A stretch of DNA of 64,000 nucleotides from Psychrobacter glacincola (GCF_904846075.1 NZ_CAJGZH010000002.1:744001-808000); one strand, 5' to 3'; positions 46,729-57,052 are shown, counted from the stretch's first letter. Notes: generated from the sequence alone by a model not told the origin. A program made the numbers and translations.

Positions 46729-49700
46729 ATGCCAAAACGTATCGACATAAAAAGCATTCTTATCATTGGCGCAGGCCCTATCGTCATCGGTCAAGCGTGT
46801 GAGTTTGACTATTCAGGCGCGCAGGCGTGTAAAGCGCTAAAAGAAGAAGGCTACCGCGTCATTTTGGTCAACTCAAACCCTGCGACCATCATGACCGATC
46901 CTACCATGGCGGATGCGACGTATATCGAGCCAATTACTTGGCAGACGGTTGAGCAAATCATTGCCAAAGAACGTCCTGATGCCATCTTGCCAACGATGGG
47001 CGGACAGACTGCACTAAACTGTGCCCTAGAATTAGATAAGCACGGCGTATTGACCAAATACAATTGCGAGCTAATTGGCGCGACCAAAGACTCTATCGAG
47101 ATGGCAGAAGACCGCAACTTGTTTGATAAAGCCATGAAACGTATCGGTCTTGAGTGTCCACGCGCTGAAACGGCTGAGACCATGGAAGAAGCCTTTGCAA
47201 CCCAAGAAAAAATGGGCTATCCATGTATCATTCGTCCCTCATTTACGATGGGTGGTTCAGGTGGCGGTATCGCTTATAACCGCGATGAGTTTATCGAGAT
47301 TTGTGAGCGCGGTTTTGACTTATCACCAAACCATCAATTACTGATCGATGAGTCACTTATCGGTTGGAAAGAATATGAGATGGAAGTGGTTCGTGACAAA
47401 AACGACAACTGCATCATCATCTGTGCGATTGAGAACTTTGACCCAATGGGTGTGCATACAGGCGACTCTATTACGGTTGCACCAGCACAAACGCTGACAG
47501 ACAAAGAATACCAAATCATGCGTAATGCGTCATTAGCCGTACTGCGTGAGATTGGTGTGGAAACGGGCGGCTCAAACGTCCAGTTCGGTATTAATCCTGA
47601 CACGGGTCGCATGGTCGTCATCGAGATGAACCCACGCGTGTCACGTTCATCAGCATTGGCATCAAAAGCTACTGGCTTCCCGATTGCCAAAATCGCGGCT
47701 AAATTGGCCGTTGGTTATACACTAGATGAATTGCAAAACGACATCACGGGTGGCAAAACGCCAGCCAGCTTTGAGCCTGCGCTTGATTATGTGGTCACAA
47801 AAATTCCACGTTTTAACTTTGAAAAATTCCCACAAGCCGATAGTGTTTTATCAACCCAAATGAAATCGGTTGGTGAAGTGATGGCGATTGGTCGTAACTT
47901 CCAAGAGTCGATGCAAAAAGCATTACGCGGCATGGAAACTGGCAATGATGGTTTTGATGAGCAAATTGACTTTGCTGCTATCAAAGACGGTAGCCTTAGT
48001 ACTGACAAAGCCCGTAGCGAGATTCATAATCGCTTAACCATTCCAACGCCTGAACGTATTTATTATATTGCGGATGCTTTCCGTATCGGTATGAGCGTCG
48101 ATGAAGTATTCAACTTAACCAAAATCGATCCATGGTTCTTGGTACAAATCGAAGATATCGTGAAAACTGAAGCACAAGTTAAAGCGTTAGGTTTTGGTGG
48201 TTTAACTGAGAAGAACTTACGCAGCTTTAAACGTAAAGGTTTATCAGATTTGCGTTTAGCAAAACTCCTTGGTGTCTCACAAAAGCAACTACGTAAAAAG
48301 CGCTGGGACTTAAACGTCTATCCAGTCTATAAACGCGTCGATACCTGTGCAGCAGAATTTGCCACCAGCACCGCTTATATGTACTCAACCTACGATAGCG
48401 AATGCGAAGCCAACCCAACAAATAACAAGAAAATTATGGTTATCGGTGGCGGTCCTAACCGTATCGGTCAAGGTATCGAGTTTGACTATTGCTGTGTACA
48501 CGCAGCCCTTGCTATGCGCGAAGACGGCTACGAGACCATCATGGTCAACTGTAACCCTGAAACGGTTTCAACCGATTATGACACTTCTGACCGTCTCTAC
48601 TTTGAGCCAATCACGTTAGAGGACGTGTTAGAAATCGTCCGTATCGAAAATCCTGATGGTGTGATTGTACAGTTTGGTGGTCAAACGCCATTGAAACTGG
48701 CGCGCGCCCTTGAAGCTGCTGGTGTTAAAATCATCGGTACTAGCCCAGATGCGATTGACCGCGCTGAAGACCGCGAACGCTTCCAGCATATGATTCAACA
48801 GCTGAATCTTATCCAACCAACCAATGCTTTAGCGACGAGCTTAGAAGATGGTTTGGTCAAGGCAAAAGACGTTGGCTATCCGTTGGTCGTACGCCCATCA
48901 TATGTACTTGGTGGTCGCGCGATGGAAATTGTCTATAACGAAGACGAGTTAAGACATTACCTACGTACGGCGGTTCAAGCATCGAACGAAGCGCCCGTCC
49001 TACTAGATCGCTTCTTAGACGATGCAATCGAAGTCGATGTAGACTGCGTTAGCGACGGTACAGACGTCGTGATTGGCGGTATCATGCAGCATATCGAACA
49101 AGCAGGCGTGCACTCTGGTGACTCAGCCTGTTCATTGCCACCTTACTCATTGTCTGATGAGCTGTGCGATGTGATGCGCGCGCAAACGGTCGCCATGGCA
49201 AAAGAGCTTGGTGTTGTCGGCTTAATGAACGTACAGTTTGCCGTAAAAGGTGAAACGATTTATATCTTAGAAGTGAACCCTCGCGCTGCCCGTACCGTGC
49301 CGTTTGTCTCTAAATGCATCGGTACTTCTTTAGCGCAAATCGCGGCGCGCTGTATGGCTGGCACCTCATTGAAAGACCAAGGCTTTACCACTGAAATCGT
49401 TCCGGCATTTTTCGCGGTCAAAGAAGCGGTATTCCCGTTTGCGAAGTTCCCTGGCGTTGATCCAATCTTGAGCCCTGAGATGAAATCAACCGGTGAAGTG
49501 ATGGGCGTTGGTAAAACCTTTGGCGAAGCATTTTATAAAGCCATTATCGGTAGTAATGAGCGTCTGCCAGGTCTACCGACCGAAGGCGAAACCAAAACTG
49601 TCTTTATCTCAGTACGTGATAGTGACAAAGCACAAATCGCCCCTATCGCTCGCCAGCTTGTCGACTTTGGTTTTAACATTGTATCAACCACTGGTACGCA

Positions 49701-49998
49701 AAAAATATTGAGCGACGCCGGTATTGAGTGCAAGCAAATCAATAAAGTTACCGAAGGTCGCCCGCATATCGTCGATGCCTTGAAAAATGGTAAAATCGAC
49801 CTTATTATCAATACCACTGAAGGCAAACAGGCACAAGAGGATTCATTCTCTATCCGCCGTAGCGCCCTGCAAGGTAAAGTATTTTATGTGACGACTTTAG
49901 GGGCGGCAGACGCGGTTTGTAAATCTTATGCCATTGACCTACCGTTTGAGGTCTATAAGCTACAAGATTTGCACGAACAAGCAAAGACTATTGCTTAG
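46729..49998 (+). CDS. carB: Carbamoyl-phosphate synthase large subunit
   Basis: 1089 residues, close to the usual length. It has two ATP-grasp halves ([13 protein letters not shown] and [15 protein letters not shown], each with a substrate-binding loop), an oligomerisation domain, and the C-terminal allosteric domain with [12 protein letters not shown] that binds regulators such as UMP or ornithine. It makes carbamoyl phosphate for pyrimidine and arginine synthesis. It is 206 bases after carA; a terminator lies about 170 bases after the stop. Confidence 0.97.
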   Translation: MPKRIDIKSILIIGAGPIVIGQACEFDYSGAQACKALKEEGYRVILVNSNPATIMTDPTMADATYIEPITWQTVEQIIAKERPDAILPTMGGQTALNCALELDKHGVLTKYNCELIGATKDSIEMAEDRNLFDKAMKRIGLECPRAETAETMEEAFATQEKMGYPCIIRPSFTMGGSGGGIAYNRDEFIEICERGFDLSPNHQLLIDESLIGWKEYEMEVVRDKNDNCIIICAIENFDPMGVHTGDSITVAPAQTLTDKEYQIMRNASLAVLREIGVETGGSNVQFGINPDTGRMVVIEMNPRVSRSSALASKATGFPIAKIAAKLAVGYTLDELQNDITGGKTPASFEPALDYVVTKIPRFNFEKFPQADSVLSTQMKSVGEVMAIGRNFQESMQKALRGMETGNDGFDEQIDFAAIKDGSLSTDKARSEIHNRLTIPTPERIYYIADAFRIGMSVDEVFNLTKIDPWFLVQIEDIVKTEAQVKALGFGGLTEKNLRSFKRKGLSDLRLAKLLGVSQKQLRKKRWDLNVYPVYKRVDTCAAEFATSTAYMYSTYDSECEANPTNNKKIMVIGGGPNRIGQGIEFDYCCVHAALAMREDGYETIMVNCNPETVSTDYDTSDRLYFEPITLEDVLEIVRIENPDGVIVQFGGQTPLKLARALEAAGVKIIGTSPDAIDRAEDRERFQHMIQQLNLIQPTNALATSLEDGLVKAKDVGYPLVVRPSYVLGGRAMEIVYNEDELRHYLRTAVQASNEAPVLLDRFLDDAIEVDVDCVSDGTDVVIGGIMQHIEQAGVHSGDSACSLPPYSLSDELCDVMRAQTVAMAKELGVVGLMNVQFAVKGETIYILEVNPRAARTVPFVSKCIGTSLAQIAARCMAGTSLKDQGFTTEIVPAFFAVKEAVFPFAKFPGVDPILSPEMKSTGEVMGVGKTFGEAFYKAIIGSNERLPGLPTEGETKTVFISVRDSDKAQIAPIARQLVDFGFNIVSTTGTQKILSDAGIECKQINKVTEGRPHIVDALKNGKIDLIINTTEGKQAQEDSFSIRRSALQGKVFYVTTLGAADAVCKSYAIDLPFEVYKLQDLHEQAKTIA

Positions 49999-50165
49999 CT
50001 CTATTGACTTAGCAGCATAATTTCAGTAGATTAAGCATAACGGCAACGCTCGTTTAACAGCGGATGCAAAACTTGTTATCGATTTTCATATAACAATAGG
50101 GCTTTGAAAAAACGTACGGCTTAAAAAAGCAGTACTTTAAAAAAATAAAGTTTTAAAAAGATAGA

Positions 50166-50206
50166 CCTAAAAAGCATAGTGGCTAAACTGCGACTATGCT
50201 TTTTAT
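50166..50206 (+). terminator. Terminator after carAB
   Basis: AAAAAGCATAGT (50169-50180) and ACTATGCTTTTT (50193-50204) form a perfect 12-bp stem with a 12-base loop and a T run on the plus strand. Confidence 0.88.
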
Positions 50207-50330
50207 TACGTAAGGTTAAAGTGCCTTGTTTGTCAGTGTATCCATGCTCACAGATAAGCGCGTGTTTAGTTGTTACGCAGTCTAAACCTCATTCTTTTTA
50301 TATCTTCACATACTCATTGCAACAACACTG

Positions 50331-50368
50331 ACACCATCTCACTATTCACTAAGAGTAGGAGATGGTGT
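50331..50368 (+). promoter_or_regulatory. Hairpin in the greA leader
   Basis: ACACCATCTC (50331-50340) and GAGATGGTGT (50359-50368) form a 10-bp stem, with CTAT/AGTAG complementarity inside it, ending 25 bases before the greA ATG. In E. coli the greA leader is attenuated and yields small RNAs; a related role here is only a guess. Confidence 0.45.
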
Positions 50369-50393
50369 GGTGTTATTGGTTTAAGGAAAAAAC

Positions 50394-50870
50394 ATGCAAC
50401 GTTATCCCATGACTCCGCAAGGACATGCGGCTCTAGAAGCCGAATTAAAACAGTTAAAAAGTATCGACCGCCCACGCATCACTGCTTCTATCGCTGAAGC
50501 CCGTGAACACGGCGATTTGAAAGAAAATGCTGAATATCATGCTGCTCGCGAACAGCAAGGTTTTTGTGAAGCGCGTATCCGTGATATCGAAGCCAAACTT
50601 GGCGGCGCGCAAGTGATTGATCCTGCAACATTACCAAAAGATGGTCGTGTGATATTCGGCGTGAGCGTCGTTATCGAAAACATGGACACCGGAGAAGAAA
50701 AACAATACAAAATCGTTGGTGATGACGAAGCAGACTTTAAAGCGGGTAAAATCTCAGTCAATTCACCGATCGCACGTGGTTTGATTGGTAAGTCTGAAGG
50801 CGATGAAGCACGTATTGAAACGCCAAAAGGCGTGGTCGAATACGAAATCATGAAAGTGATTTACGATTAA
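50394..50870 (+). CDS. greA: Transcription elongation factor GreA
   Basis: 158 residues, normal length. The N-terminal coiled coil (about residues 12-75) ends in the hairpin tip with the acidic pair of GreA ([17 protein letters not shown]), and the C-terminal FKBP-like domain includes [18 protein letters not shown]. It enters the RNA polymerase channel and triggers cleavage of backtracked RNA. AAGGA is 7 bases before the ATG. A hairpin precedes it. Confidence 0.97.
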   Translation: MQRYPMTPQGHAALEAELKQLKSIDRPRITASIAEAREHGDLKENAEYHAAREQQGFCEARIRDIEAKLGGAQVIDPATLPKDGRVIFGVSVVIENMDTGEEKQYKIVGDDEADFKAGKISVNSPIARGLIGKSEGDEARIETPKGVVEYEIMKVIYD

Positions 50871-51350
50871 TTTTTCTTATTTGATAAATATCTGGATAGA
50901 AAGCCTTTGATAGTAATTCTTTGATAAAAAGCTTTTGATGACAGCAGTATTTTAACGCGAATAAGCCAGCAGCTTGCTTAGCTGATAAGCGTAGAAAATA
51001 GTACACAACCTCATTATTCATACAGCAGAAGTTACACAACGCTGCTTTTTTAGTCTGTTTGTTTTAGCGCATAATTGCTCGAGTATAGATGCTGAGCCTT
51101 GTGCTGATTACAAGTGTTTCATGATAAGCATTAGACATCAGTGCTTAACAACTGACTAAAATAATGATGGAGAGATAGCGAACGTTGGCTATCATTAGTA
51201 TCTTTACCCTCGTTATTTGACATGGTTTACATGCTCATTTGACGGGGGTTTTTCTTTTCTAGGTGTTGTTTTCTAAGCGTTATTTTTTACGCTTTGCTTT
51301 CTGCTACTACATTAGCGGCTTTATTTACTGTTATCTTAAAGGAATCTATT
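50871..51350. other. 480-base spacer between greA and DUF11-like gene
   Basis: No gene is supported. After greA there are loose CTTTGATA-type repeats (about 50900-50945). Near 51206-51250 CCCTCGT and ACGGGGG can pair (one G-U) around a long loop, followed by TTTTTCTTTTC, so a terminator and possibly a small RNA are conceivable. No promoter is evident. Confidence 0.35.
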
Positions 51351-52319
51351 ATGACCATACACATCGATATGCCAGCGTTACTAACTATAAATAAGAGGGC
51401 GTTTACCCAGCACAGCCTCATCAAAAAAAGCGTGATAAGCACTGCTATTCCAACAATCTTAGCAGGCGCTTTATTGACGGTATCTACCGCACATGCTGCG
51501 CCTGAAATCGCCATCACTTCATCTGCTGGTAGTAGCACTACCGTCGTTGAGCAGTATTCTGACGGTAAAACCGCGACCATTACAGCGACACCACACGGCA
51601 TCACTATGCAAGACGGCATGCCTTATGCTGTGACTCAAGTAACTAACGTTCCACGCTATACGGTTCGCCAAGTAGCCAGTAATGGTGCGAGCAATACGGT
51701 CGTCACCCAAGGCAGCACCACGGTTACAAGCGTACCTGTGACCAACCAAGTCACCAATCAAACAAGCAAAGTTGATGTCATAGCCGTGCCGACGACTAGC
51801 GTGACACAAGTATTGCCTGTGACGACGGCTACCCAATTGCCAGTCATCAATACGCCAACGACAACCGTAGTGACGAACCAACCTGCAACGACGCAAATAG
51901 TATCTACGTCTTTAGATGCTCTGCAACTGACCCCGACCTTTAGTACGCCTGACGTGGTGAATGCACAAACCAAAGTGATGAAAATATTAAAAAATAAAGA
52001 TGGTCGCGAAGTGGCTGTACCTGCGAACCATATCGCACCTGGCGACATCATCGAATACCACACCACTTATACCAATACCACGGCACAACCCGTCACTGAC
52101 ATCAATGCCATGGTGTCACTGCCAAATGGCGTGCAATTGGTATCATTGAATAGCCCACTACCAACGCTTGCGACAACAGGCGGCGACAGTTATCAGACTA
52201 TCCAACAAGTTGGCAATACTGTAGTTATCACAGAAAATTACTCTGGACTCAAATGGAACTTGGTAGATCTTCCTGCTAACGCACCGCAAACGGTTGTAAT
52301 ACGTGCGAAAGTTCAGTGA
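51351..52319 (+). CDS. Secreted Thr/Val-rich protein with a DUF11-like C-terminal domain
   Basis: 322 residues from the ATG at 51351 (AAAGGA 7 bases upstream). The signal peptide is long and ends STAHA-AP near residue 50. Residues 100-200 are a low-complexity Thr/Val/Gln segment with repeats of QVTNQTS/TTTVVTNQ type. The C-terminal 110 residues look like a DUF11/SipW-type beta-sandwich (PGDIIEYHTTYTNTTAQPVTD), a fold used for cell-surface proteins. No sorting signal or beta-barrel is seen. Function unknown. Confidence 0.75.
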   Translation: MTIHIDMPALLTINKRAFTQHSLIKKSVISTAIPTILAGALLTVSTAHAAPEIAITSSAGSSTTVVEQYSDGKTATITATPHGITMQDGMPYAVTQVTNVPRYTVRQVASNGASNTVVTQGSTTVTSVPVTNQVTNQTSKVDVIAVPTTSVTQVLPVTTATQLPVINTPTTTVVTNQPATTQIVSTSLDALQLTPTFSTPDVVNAQTKVMKILKNKDGREVAVPANHIAPGDIIEYHTTYTNTTAQPVTDINAMVSLPNGVQLVSLNSPLPTLATTGGDSYQTIQQVGNTVVITENYSGLKWNLVDLPANAPQTVVIRAKVQ

Positions 52320-52380
52320 AAATTAGATTTTAAAGTTTAGATTTGAAAATATTGTTATTTAATAAATCTTAAAATTAATA

Positions 52381-52425
52381 AAAGGTCTTGCCGGCTAATT
52401 TCCTAGTCAGCAAGACCTTTTTGAT
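52381..52425 (+). terminator. Terminator after the DUF11-like gene
   Basis: AAAGGTCTTGC and GCAAGACCTTT pair around an imperfectly paired loop, followed by T residues, 62 bases after the stop codon. Confidence 0.85.
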
Positions 52426-52503
52426 GAGTGTACCTTATTCCTTAACAACCAACCTTTTGCTATAGTGCTCTTAACTCAAAACAAATATCCGGTCATTATC
52501 TGC

Positions 52504-53118
52504 ATGTATAAATTTACTCCTCTCTATTCATTGGCTTTTATTATTTATGGCTGTATTTTTAGTTCTATATCTTGGGCTGAAGCTGCCGAACCAAAATTTG
52601 ACGCTATCTTTTATATGTCGAAAATTTGTACTGCATATATAACTAAGAACGATAATGAATTTTGCGATGATGGTTATATCCTTAAAAGCGAAACGTTAAA
52701 TAATGGCGAAGTAATAGAAACTGTGCTTATGGATGGAATAGGTCATTACGGCTGGAACCATACTTCGCTTAAAAAAATCGATAAAGATACTTATCATGTC
52801 TATATCGGCTGTGGCAATCCGTGCGGTGCTAACATGCTATTTGGTCGTGGCGGCAAGGAGCAATACTTTGGCCGTTATTTCACCTTTGACCTAAACAGTC
52901 GGTGTAGCGTTAGATATAATAATGATAAACAATTATGGACGGCTAGCCGTTTTTTTTCAGATAAAGAAATCGATTTTCCTTCGACCTATGACCCAGACGC
53001 TTTTGCAGCTTACCCCAAGTACAACGTCGAGTTTGATAAAAAAGGACGTCTCATTGTCAAAGAATACTTCTCAGAAGAAGTGGTTCAAACGTTGCCTAAT
53101 CCCTGCTCTCATAATTAA
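52504..53118 (+). CDS. Exported protein of unknown function
   Basis: 204 residues from the ATG at 52504; an in-frame GTG at 52465 is possible. The signal peptide (LAFIIYGCIFSSISWAEA-A) is followed by a mature part with eight Cys, several in pairs (ICTAYITKNDNEFC, GCGNPC), suggesting disulfides in the periplasm. No family is recognised. There is no strong ribosome site. AT-rich codon use sets it apart somewhat from its neighbours, which may point to a foreign origin. Confidence 0.65.
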   Translation: MYKFTPLYSLAFIIYGCIFSSISWAEAAEPKFDAIFYMSKICTAYITKNDNEFCDDGYILKSETLNNGEVIETVLMDGIGHYGWNHTSLKKIDKDTYHVYIGCGNPCGANMLFGRGGKEQYFGRYFTFDLNSRCSVRYNNDKQLWTASRFFSDKEIDFPSTYDPDAFAAYPKYNVEFDKKGRLIVKEYFSEEVVQTLPNPCSHN

Positions 53119-53242
53119 AAAAATCTCATAAATAGCACGACAATAGTTGTCGCATGAAATCAATATTTCTTCAATAATTCCAGTGACTTACAAGCTTATT
53201 TGCTAAAATAACAACCTATGAATGAATTGGTAAATCGCAATT

Positions 53243-54511
53243 ATGGCCACCATCAATTATGAACGACTACAAGGCAAGCTCAATATTTTAGCGGATGCTG
53301 CTAAATATGATGTTTCTTGCTCATCCTCCGCTGGTACGCGCAAAAACCAAGGCGGTGGTCTGGGCGATGCTTCTGCAACTGGTATTTGTCACAGCTACAC
53401 TGAAGATGGTCGCTGCGTCAGCTTGTTAAAAATCCTCTTAACCAATCATTGTATTTACGACTGCGCTTATTGCACCTCACGTAAAAGCAATGACACCCCA
53501 CGCGCTGCTTTTAGCGTCGAGGAAGTCGTTGATTTAACCATGCAGTTTTATCGCCGTAACTATATCGAAGGGCTGTTTCTTAGCTCAGGTATTTTTAAAA
53601 GTGGCGATTATACGATGGAACGACTGGTTGAGGTCGCTAAGATATTGCGGACACGTGAACGCTTTAATGGCTATATCCATTTAAAGACCATTCCCGGTGC
53701 ATCAAAAGAACTGCTATTAGAAGCGGGATTATACGCTGACCGCTTAAGCGTTAATATCGAGATTCCGACCAAATCAGGTCTAGCACTGCTCGCCCCAGAA
53801 AAATCACATGATGAATTAAAAGCGCCAATGGAAATGGTTAAAACTGAAATTATTACGATCAAAGAGAGCCGTAAAACCCATAAGAAAGCACCGAAATTTG
53901 TGCCAGCAGGTCAAACCAGTCAGATGATTGTTGGCGCGAGTAACGAGACTGACTTGCAAGTAATTCAGTTATCGAGTCATTTTTATAAACAGTACGATCT
54001 TAAGCGCGTTTACTATTCTGGCTATGTACCGATGTTGTCCGACAGTCGCCTGCCAGCCATTGGAACGCCAGTGCCGATGATACGTGAAAACCGTCTGTAT
54101 CAAGCGGATTGGCTGATGCGTTTTTATGGCTTTGGCGCCCATGAAATCGTTGAACCAGACTCGCCATTTTTAGATTTAGACTGCGACCCAAAGCTTGCTT
54201 GGGCAATCCGCCACCGTGAGCATTTTCCGGTCAATATTCAAACCGCAAGCTATGAGATGATTGTGCGTATCCCGGGCATTGGTACTAAGACGGCTAAAAA
54301 AATAGTGAAGGCGCGCAAGTTTAATCAGTTGACGCTTTATCATCTGAAAAAGATGGGCGCGGCGGTCAATCGCGCCAAATACTTTATCGCGACGACAGGT
54401 AAGAACGAACATTTAGCGCATTTAACGCGTAATAACTTCCGGCAATATATATTGGCACAGACGCAGACCAAATATAAAGATCAACGCAACGGTCAACTAG
54501 CGCTGTTTTAA
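53243..54511 (+). CDS. Putative DNA modification/repair radical SAM protein (TIGR03916-type)
   Basis: 422 residues. The radical SAM cluster ligands are Cys70, Cys74 and Cys77 (CIYDCAYC), and further Cys at 26, 49 and 58 may bind a second site. A helix-hairpin-helix DNA-binding motif, RIPGIGTKTAKKIVKARKF, is at 342-360. The set is characteristic of the radical SAM proteins that accompany a DUF4130/UDG-linked partner, and the next gene matches that partner. The pair is thought to act in DNA repair or base modification, but no activity is proven to my knowledge. Start: ATG at 53243. Confidence 0.88.
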   Translation: MATINYERLQGKLNILADAAKYDVSCSSSAGTRKNQGGGLGDASATGICHSYTEDGRCVSLLKILLTNHCIYDCAYCTSRKSNDTPRAAFSVEEVVDLTMQFYRRNYIEGLFLSSGIFKSGDYTMERLVEVAKILRTRERFNGYIHLKTIPGASKELLLEAGLYADRLSVNIEIPTKSGLALLAPEKSHDELKAPMEMVKTEIITIKESRKTHKKAPKFVPAGQTSQMIVGASNETDLQVIQLSSHFYKQYDLKRVYYSGYVPMLSDSRLPAIGTPVPMIRENRLYQADWLMRFYGFGAHEIVEPDSPFLDLDCDPKLAWAIRHREHFPVNIQTASYEMIVRIPGIGTKTAKKIVKARKFNQLTLYHLKKMGAAVNRAKYFIATTGKNEHLAHLTRNNFRQYILAQTQTKYKDQRNGQLALF

Positions 54512-54568
54512 ATAGCACTGTTGTAATTAGCATTGTTTCAGTAATTACTATTATAAATAGGAGTGTAG

Positions 54569-55441
54569 ATGTCACAACTGCTGCAAAGCCACGACTATCC
54601 TGTCGGTCACTTAACGCCCAACATTGTGCTTTATGAGCCAAGTTTTGAGGGTTGGCTAAGTGCGGTATTTTATGTCTATGCCAATAAATTGCAAAACGAT
54701 GATTCTCTACAGTTAATCGCTCAAGACTGCTATGTACCTTCATTAATCGCACAAGCGACTAGCGTTACTACCGATGAAGACAATGCCGAACGCGTACTGA
54801 TAAAGCTGAATAAGCTCTTAGGTCGTTCAGGTATGCGCAATATTCTCTGGGGATTTTTATCCGAAAAAGACAATATCGGTACGACTCTATTTCAAGTGGT
54901 CAAATATGCCATTGACTACCCTAGCCGCCATATTATGGAAGACTTGGGTAATCTCAATGTCTTAGAGCTGGTGCAAACTGTCAAATCGGTCGGTCGTGAG
55001 AAACATCGTATGGAAGCCTTTGTACGTTTTGAGCATACCACTGACGATATCTATTTTGCGCGAGTGGAGCCGGATTTTAATGTCTTGCCTTTGATTGGCG
55101 AGCATTTTCGTCAGCGCTACCAAGACCAACACTGGGCGATTTATGATTTATCCCGTGGCTATGGCATTTATTATGACAAGAGCCAAAGCACGCCTAAACG
55201 CCCCGCTGCCCTGCAAACCATCACTGATTTAGATGATACCGTGCTGCGCAATCCTGCCAGTATTCATAGCGAGGATGAGCAGCGCTATCAAAAATTTTGG
55301 CAAGGTTACTTTACCAACGTCAACATCAAAGAGCGTAAAAACCCACGTTTGCATAAGCAATACTTGCCGCAGCGCTATTGGAAATACTTAAGCGAAAAAC
55401 AAGTACTGCCCAATGCTGAGCATTTACAGAAACGTCGTTAA
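54569..55441 (+). CDS. TIGR03915-type putative DNA repair protein (partner of the radical SAM gene)
   Basis: 290 residues, 57 bases after the radical SAM gene on the same strand. The DUF4130 domain covers most of it: FEGWLSAVFYVYANKL at the start, RMEAFVRFEHTTDDIYFARVEPDFNVLPLIGEHFRQRY and the WAIYDLSRGYGIYYD segment in the middle. In some bacteria this domain is fused to a uracil-DNA glycosylase; here it ends without one. GGAG lies near the ATG. Predicted DNA-repair role is from the family pairing only. Confidence 0.82.
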   Translation: MSQLLQSHDYPVGHLTPNIVLYEPSFEGWLSAVFYVYANKLQNDDSLQLIAQDCYVPSLIAQATSVTTDEDNAERVLIKLNKLLGRSGMRNILWGFLSEKDNIGTTLFQVVKYAIDYPSRHIMEDLGNLNVLELVQTVKSVGREKHRMEAFVRFEHTTDDIYFARVEPDFNVLPLIGEHFRQRYQDQHWAIYDLSRGYGIYYDKSQSTPKRPAALQTITDLDDTVLRNPASIHSEDEQRYQKFWQGYFTNVNIKERKNPRLHKQYLPQRYWKYLSEKQVLPNAEHLQKRR

Positions 55442-55590
55442 TGACTCTTATCCTTCGATTCAAGCCTTTATGCGTCTCTCTCTTAAAAACTCGACCATAT
55501 AACCTTATCTTTTTATCTTGATGGTTGAGTTTTGGCAGCTTTTAACTGACAATAGCCACTTGTTATTATCAACTGGTCACCAATGCCATT

Positions 55591-56940
55591 ATGAAAGTTA
55601 TGCGCTTATTATCGTCTTTAAAGCATGATGAATCCGAGCGCGGTATTTTTCATCTTGGACGCGCATTGGTCAAAAATGGCCATACCTCCATCATCGTCTC
55701 TAGCGCCGATGAAGATAATGATCTGGTCAAACGCCTCAAGCGTGATGGTAATAACTACCATCAGCTGCATATGAATAAAAAGTCTTGGCTGTCGTTACTA
55801 CAAGTCACGGCGCTGCGGCGTTTAATTGAAGAGTACGATCCTGACGTGATCCATGTGCACTCACGCACACCTGCATGGATACTGCATTTGGCATTGCGCC
55901 GCGCCCGTGTCAAACGGATACCAAAGCTAGTGTCAACCATGTATGGTTTTTATCCGATCAATAAGTACTCTCAAGCCCTACTTGATGTCGATACCATCAT
56001 TACCGTCTCCGATAGTGTGACCAATTATCTAAAAAAAGGCCTGCGCCGAGAAGATGCCGACCCCAAAGTCATCAAACGCATCTACCGTGGTATCGATACG
56101 CGCCGCTATCCTTATCGTCATAATCCGTCTGTTTATTGGTTACGGCATACTTTTGCTGAATATCCTGAGCTTGAGCATAAAAAGTGGCTGGTATTTCCAA
56201 CCATTATTGGTAACGAATATGGTCAGGAATGGCTGATTGATATTTTGGGCAACTTGCAAGAACAGTTCCCTAACATCCACGTCATTATCATGGATGATGA
56301 TTATAGAGATGGTGACGTCGCGCATGAAGATTTCCGCCAACGCACCAATACACTAGGGTTGGCTGATCGCATTACGTATGTAGGTAGCAAACGTAATGAC
56401 ATGCGTGAATGGCTCTCAGCCGCCAATATCGTCATGGCACTTGCTAATGAGCCTGAATCAATCGGCATCAACGCCTTACAAGCGATTCATTTAGGCACGC
56501 CCGTTATTGGTTGGGATCAGGCCGCATTTAGTGAGATTTTACAACCGCTATATCCTCAAGGGCTGGTCAAAAAATACAATGCCAATGCGCTATGTAAAGC
56601 CGTGAGAAATCAATTAGAAAGCATCACACGCCCTGAAATGACCAATAAATTCACCATGCGTGAGATGATTGAAGAAACCCTCGCTGTCTACCAAGGTTTA
56701 TACGACGACTCGCTCGCAGAGGAACAAGCTGCGAGCGATGCCGCTGCTGTCAAAAGAATTAACAAGACGCTAAAAAAATCCTCTAAACCCACTAGTAAGA
56801 AGCCTGAGTCTGCTTATGTCGCGCTTGCACCAGCCGATAAACAAACTAAAGTAAAGCTTATCAAAGAAAAACCTAAAGCGATGAGTCCCTCAAATTCGCC
56901 TACTGACGCAGAAACGCTTCAAAATCATAAAGACCTGTAA
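55591..56940 (+). CDS. Glycosyltransferase family 4 protein with a basic C-terminal tail
   Basis: 449 residues. Two Rossmann-like domains: the N-terminal acceptor domain (HLGRALVKNGHTSIIVSS) and the C-terminal donor domain, with ANEPESIGINALQAIHLGTPVIG carrying the EX7E-type motif. Such enzymes transfer a sugar to LPS core, glycolipid or capsule precursors at the membrane. The last 75 residues (from about 375) are a Lys/Ala/Ser-rich tail not typical of the family. It is a lone gene between the radical SAM pair and the polyamine genes. Donor and acceptor unknown. Confidence 0.85.
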   Translation: MKVMRLLSSLKHDESERGIFHLGRALVKNGHTSIIVSSADEDNDLVKRLKRDGNNYHQLHMNKKSWLSLLQVTALRRLIEEYDPDVIHVHSRTPAWILHLALRRARVKRIPKLVSTMYGFYPINKYSQALLDVDTIITVSDSVTNYLKKGLRREDADPKVIKRIYRGIDTRRYPYRHNPSVYWLRHTFAEYPELEHKKWLVFPTIIGNEYGQEWLIDILGNLQEQFPNIHVIIMDDDYRDGDVAHEDFRQRTNTLGLADRITYVGSKRNDMREWLSAANIVMALANEPESIGINALQAIHLGTPVIGWDQAAFSEILQPLYPQGLVKKYNANALCKAVRNQLESITRPEMTNKFTMREMIEETLAVYQGLYDDSLAEEQAASDAAAVKRINKTLKKSSKPTSKKPESAYVALAPADKQTKVKLIKEKPKAMSPSNSPTDAETLQNHKDL

Positions 56941-56981
56941 GCCTATTACTTTGTTACTTAGGCTAATATCTAACAGCCTGC

Positions 56982-57000
56982 TAGGGCGTGTTTTCACAAT
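56982..57000. mobile_element. Lone end of the GGGCGTGT inverted-repeat family
   Basis: TA GGGCGTGTTTTCACAAT matches the terminal repeat of the 5184-5353 element. No inverted partner is visible within the next few hundred bases, so it is a remnant or a solo end. Confidence 0.45.
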
Positions 57001-57012
57001 GAATTATTTCAT

Positions 57013-57052
57013 ACAAAAAAACGCGGCTTCTACTTTTAGAAGCAGCGCGGGA
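57013..57052 (-). terminator. Terminator after the cupin-XRE regulator
   Basis: On the minus strand the hairpin CGCGCTGCTTCT...AGAAGCCGCG is imperfect (a bulge) and is followed by seven T residues, 50 bases after the stop codon. Confidence 0.7.

Noticed and set aside
51294..51350. Upstream extension of the DUF11-like gene
   Set aside because: AAAGGA sits 7 bases before the ATG at 51351, and the extra residues would precede the signal peptide.
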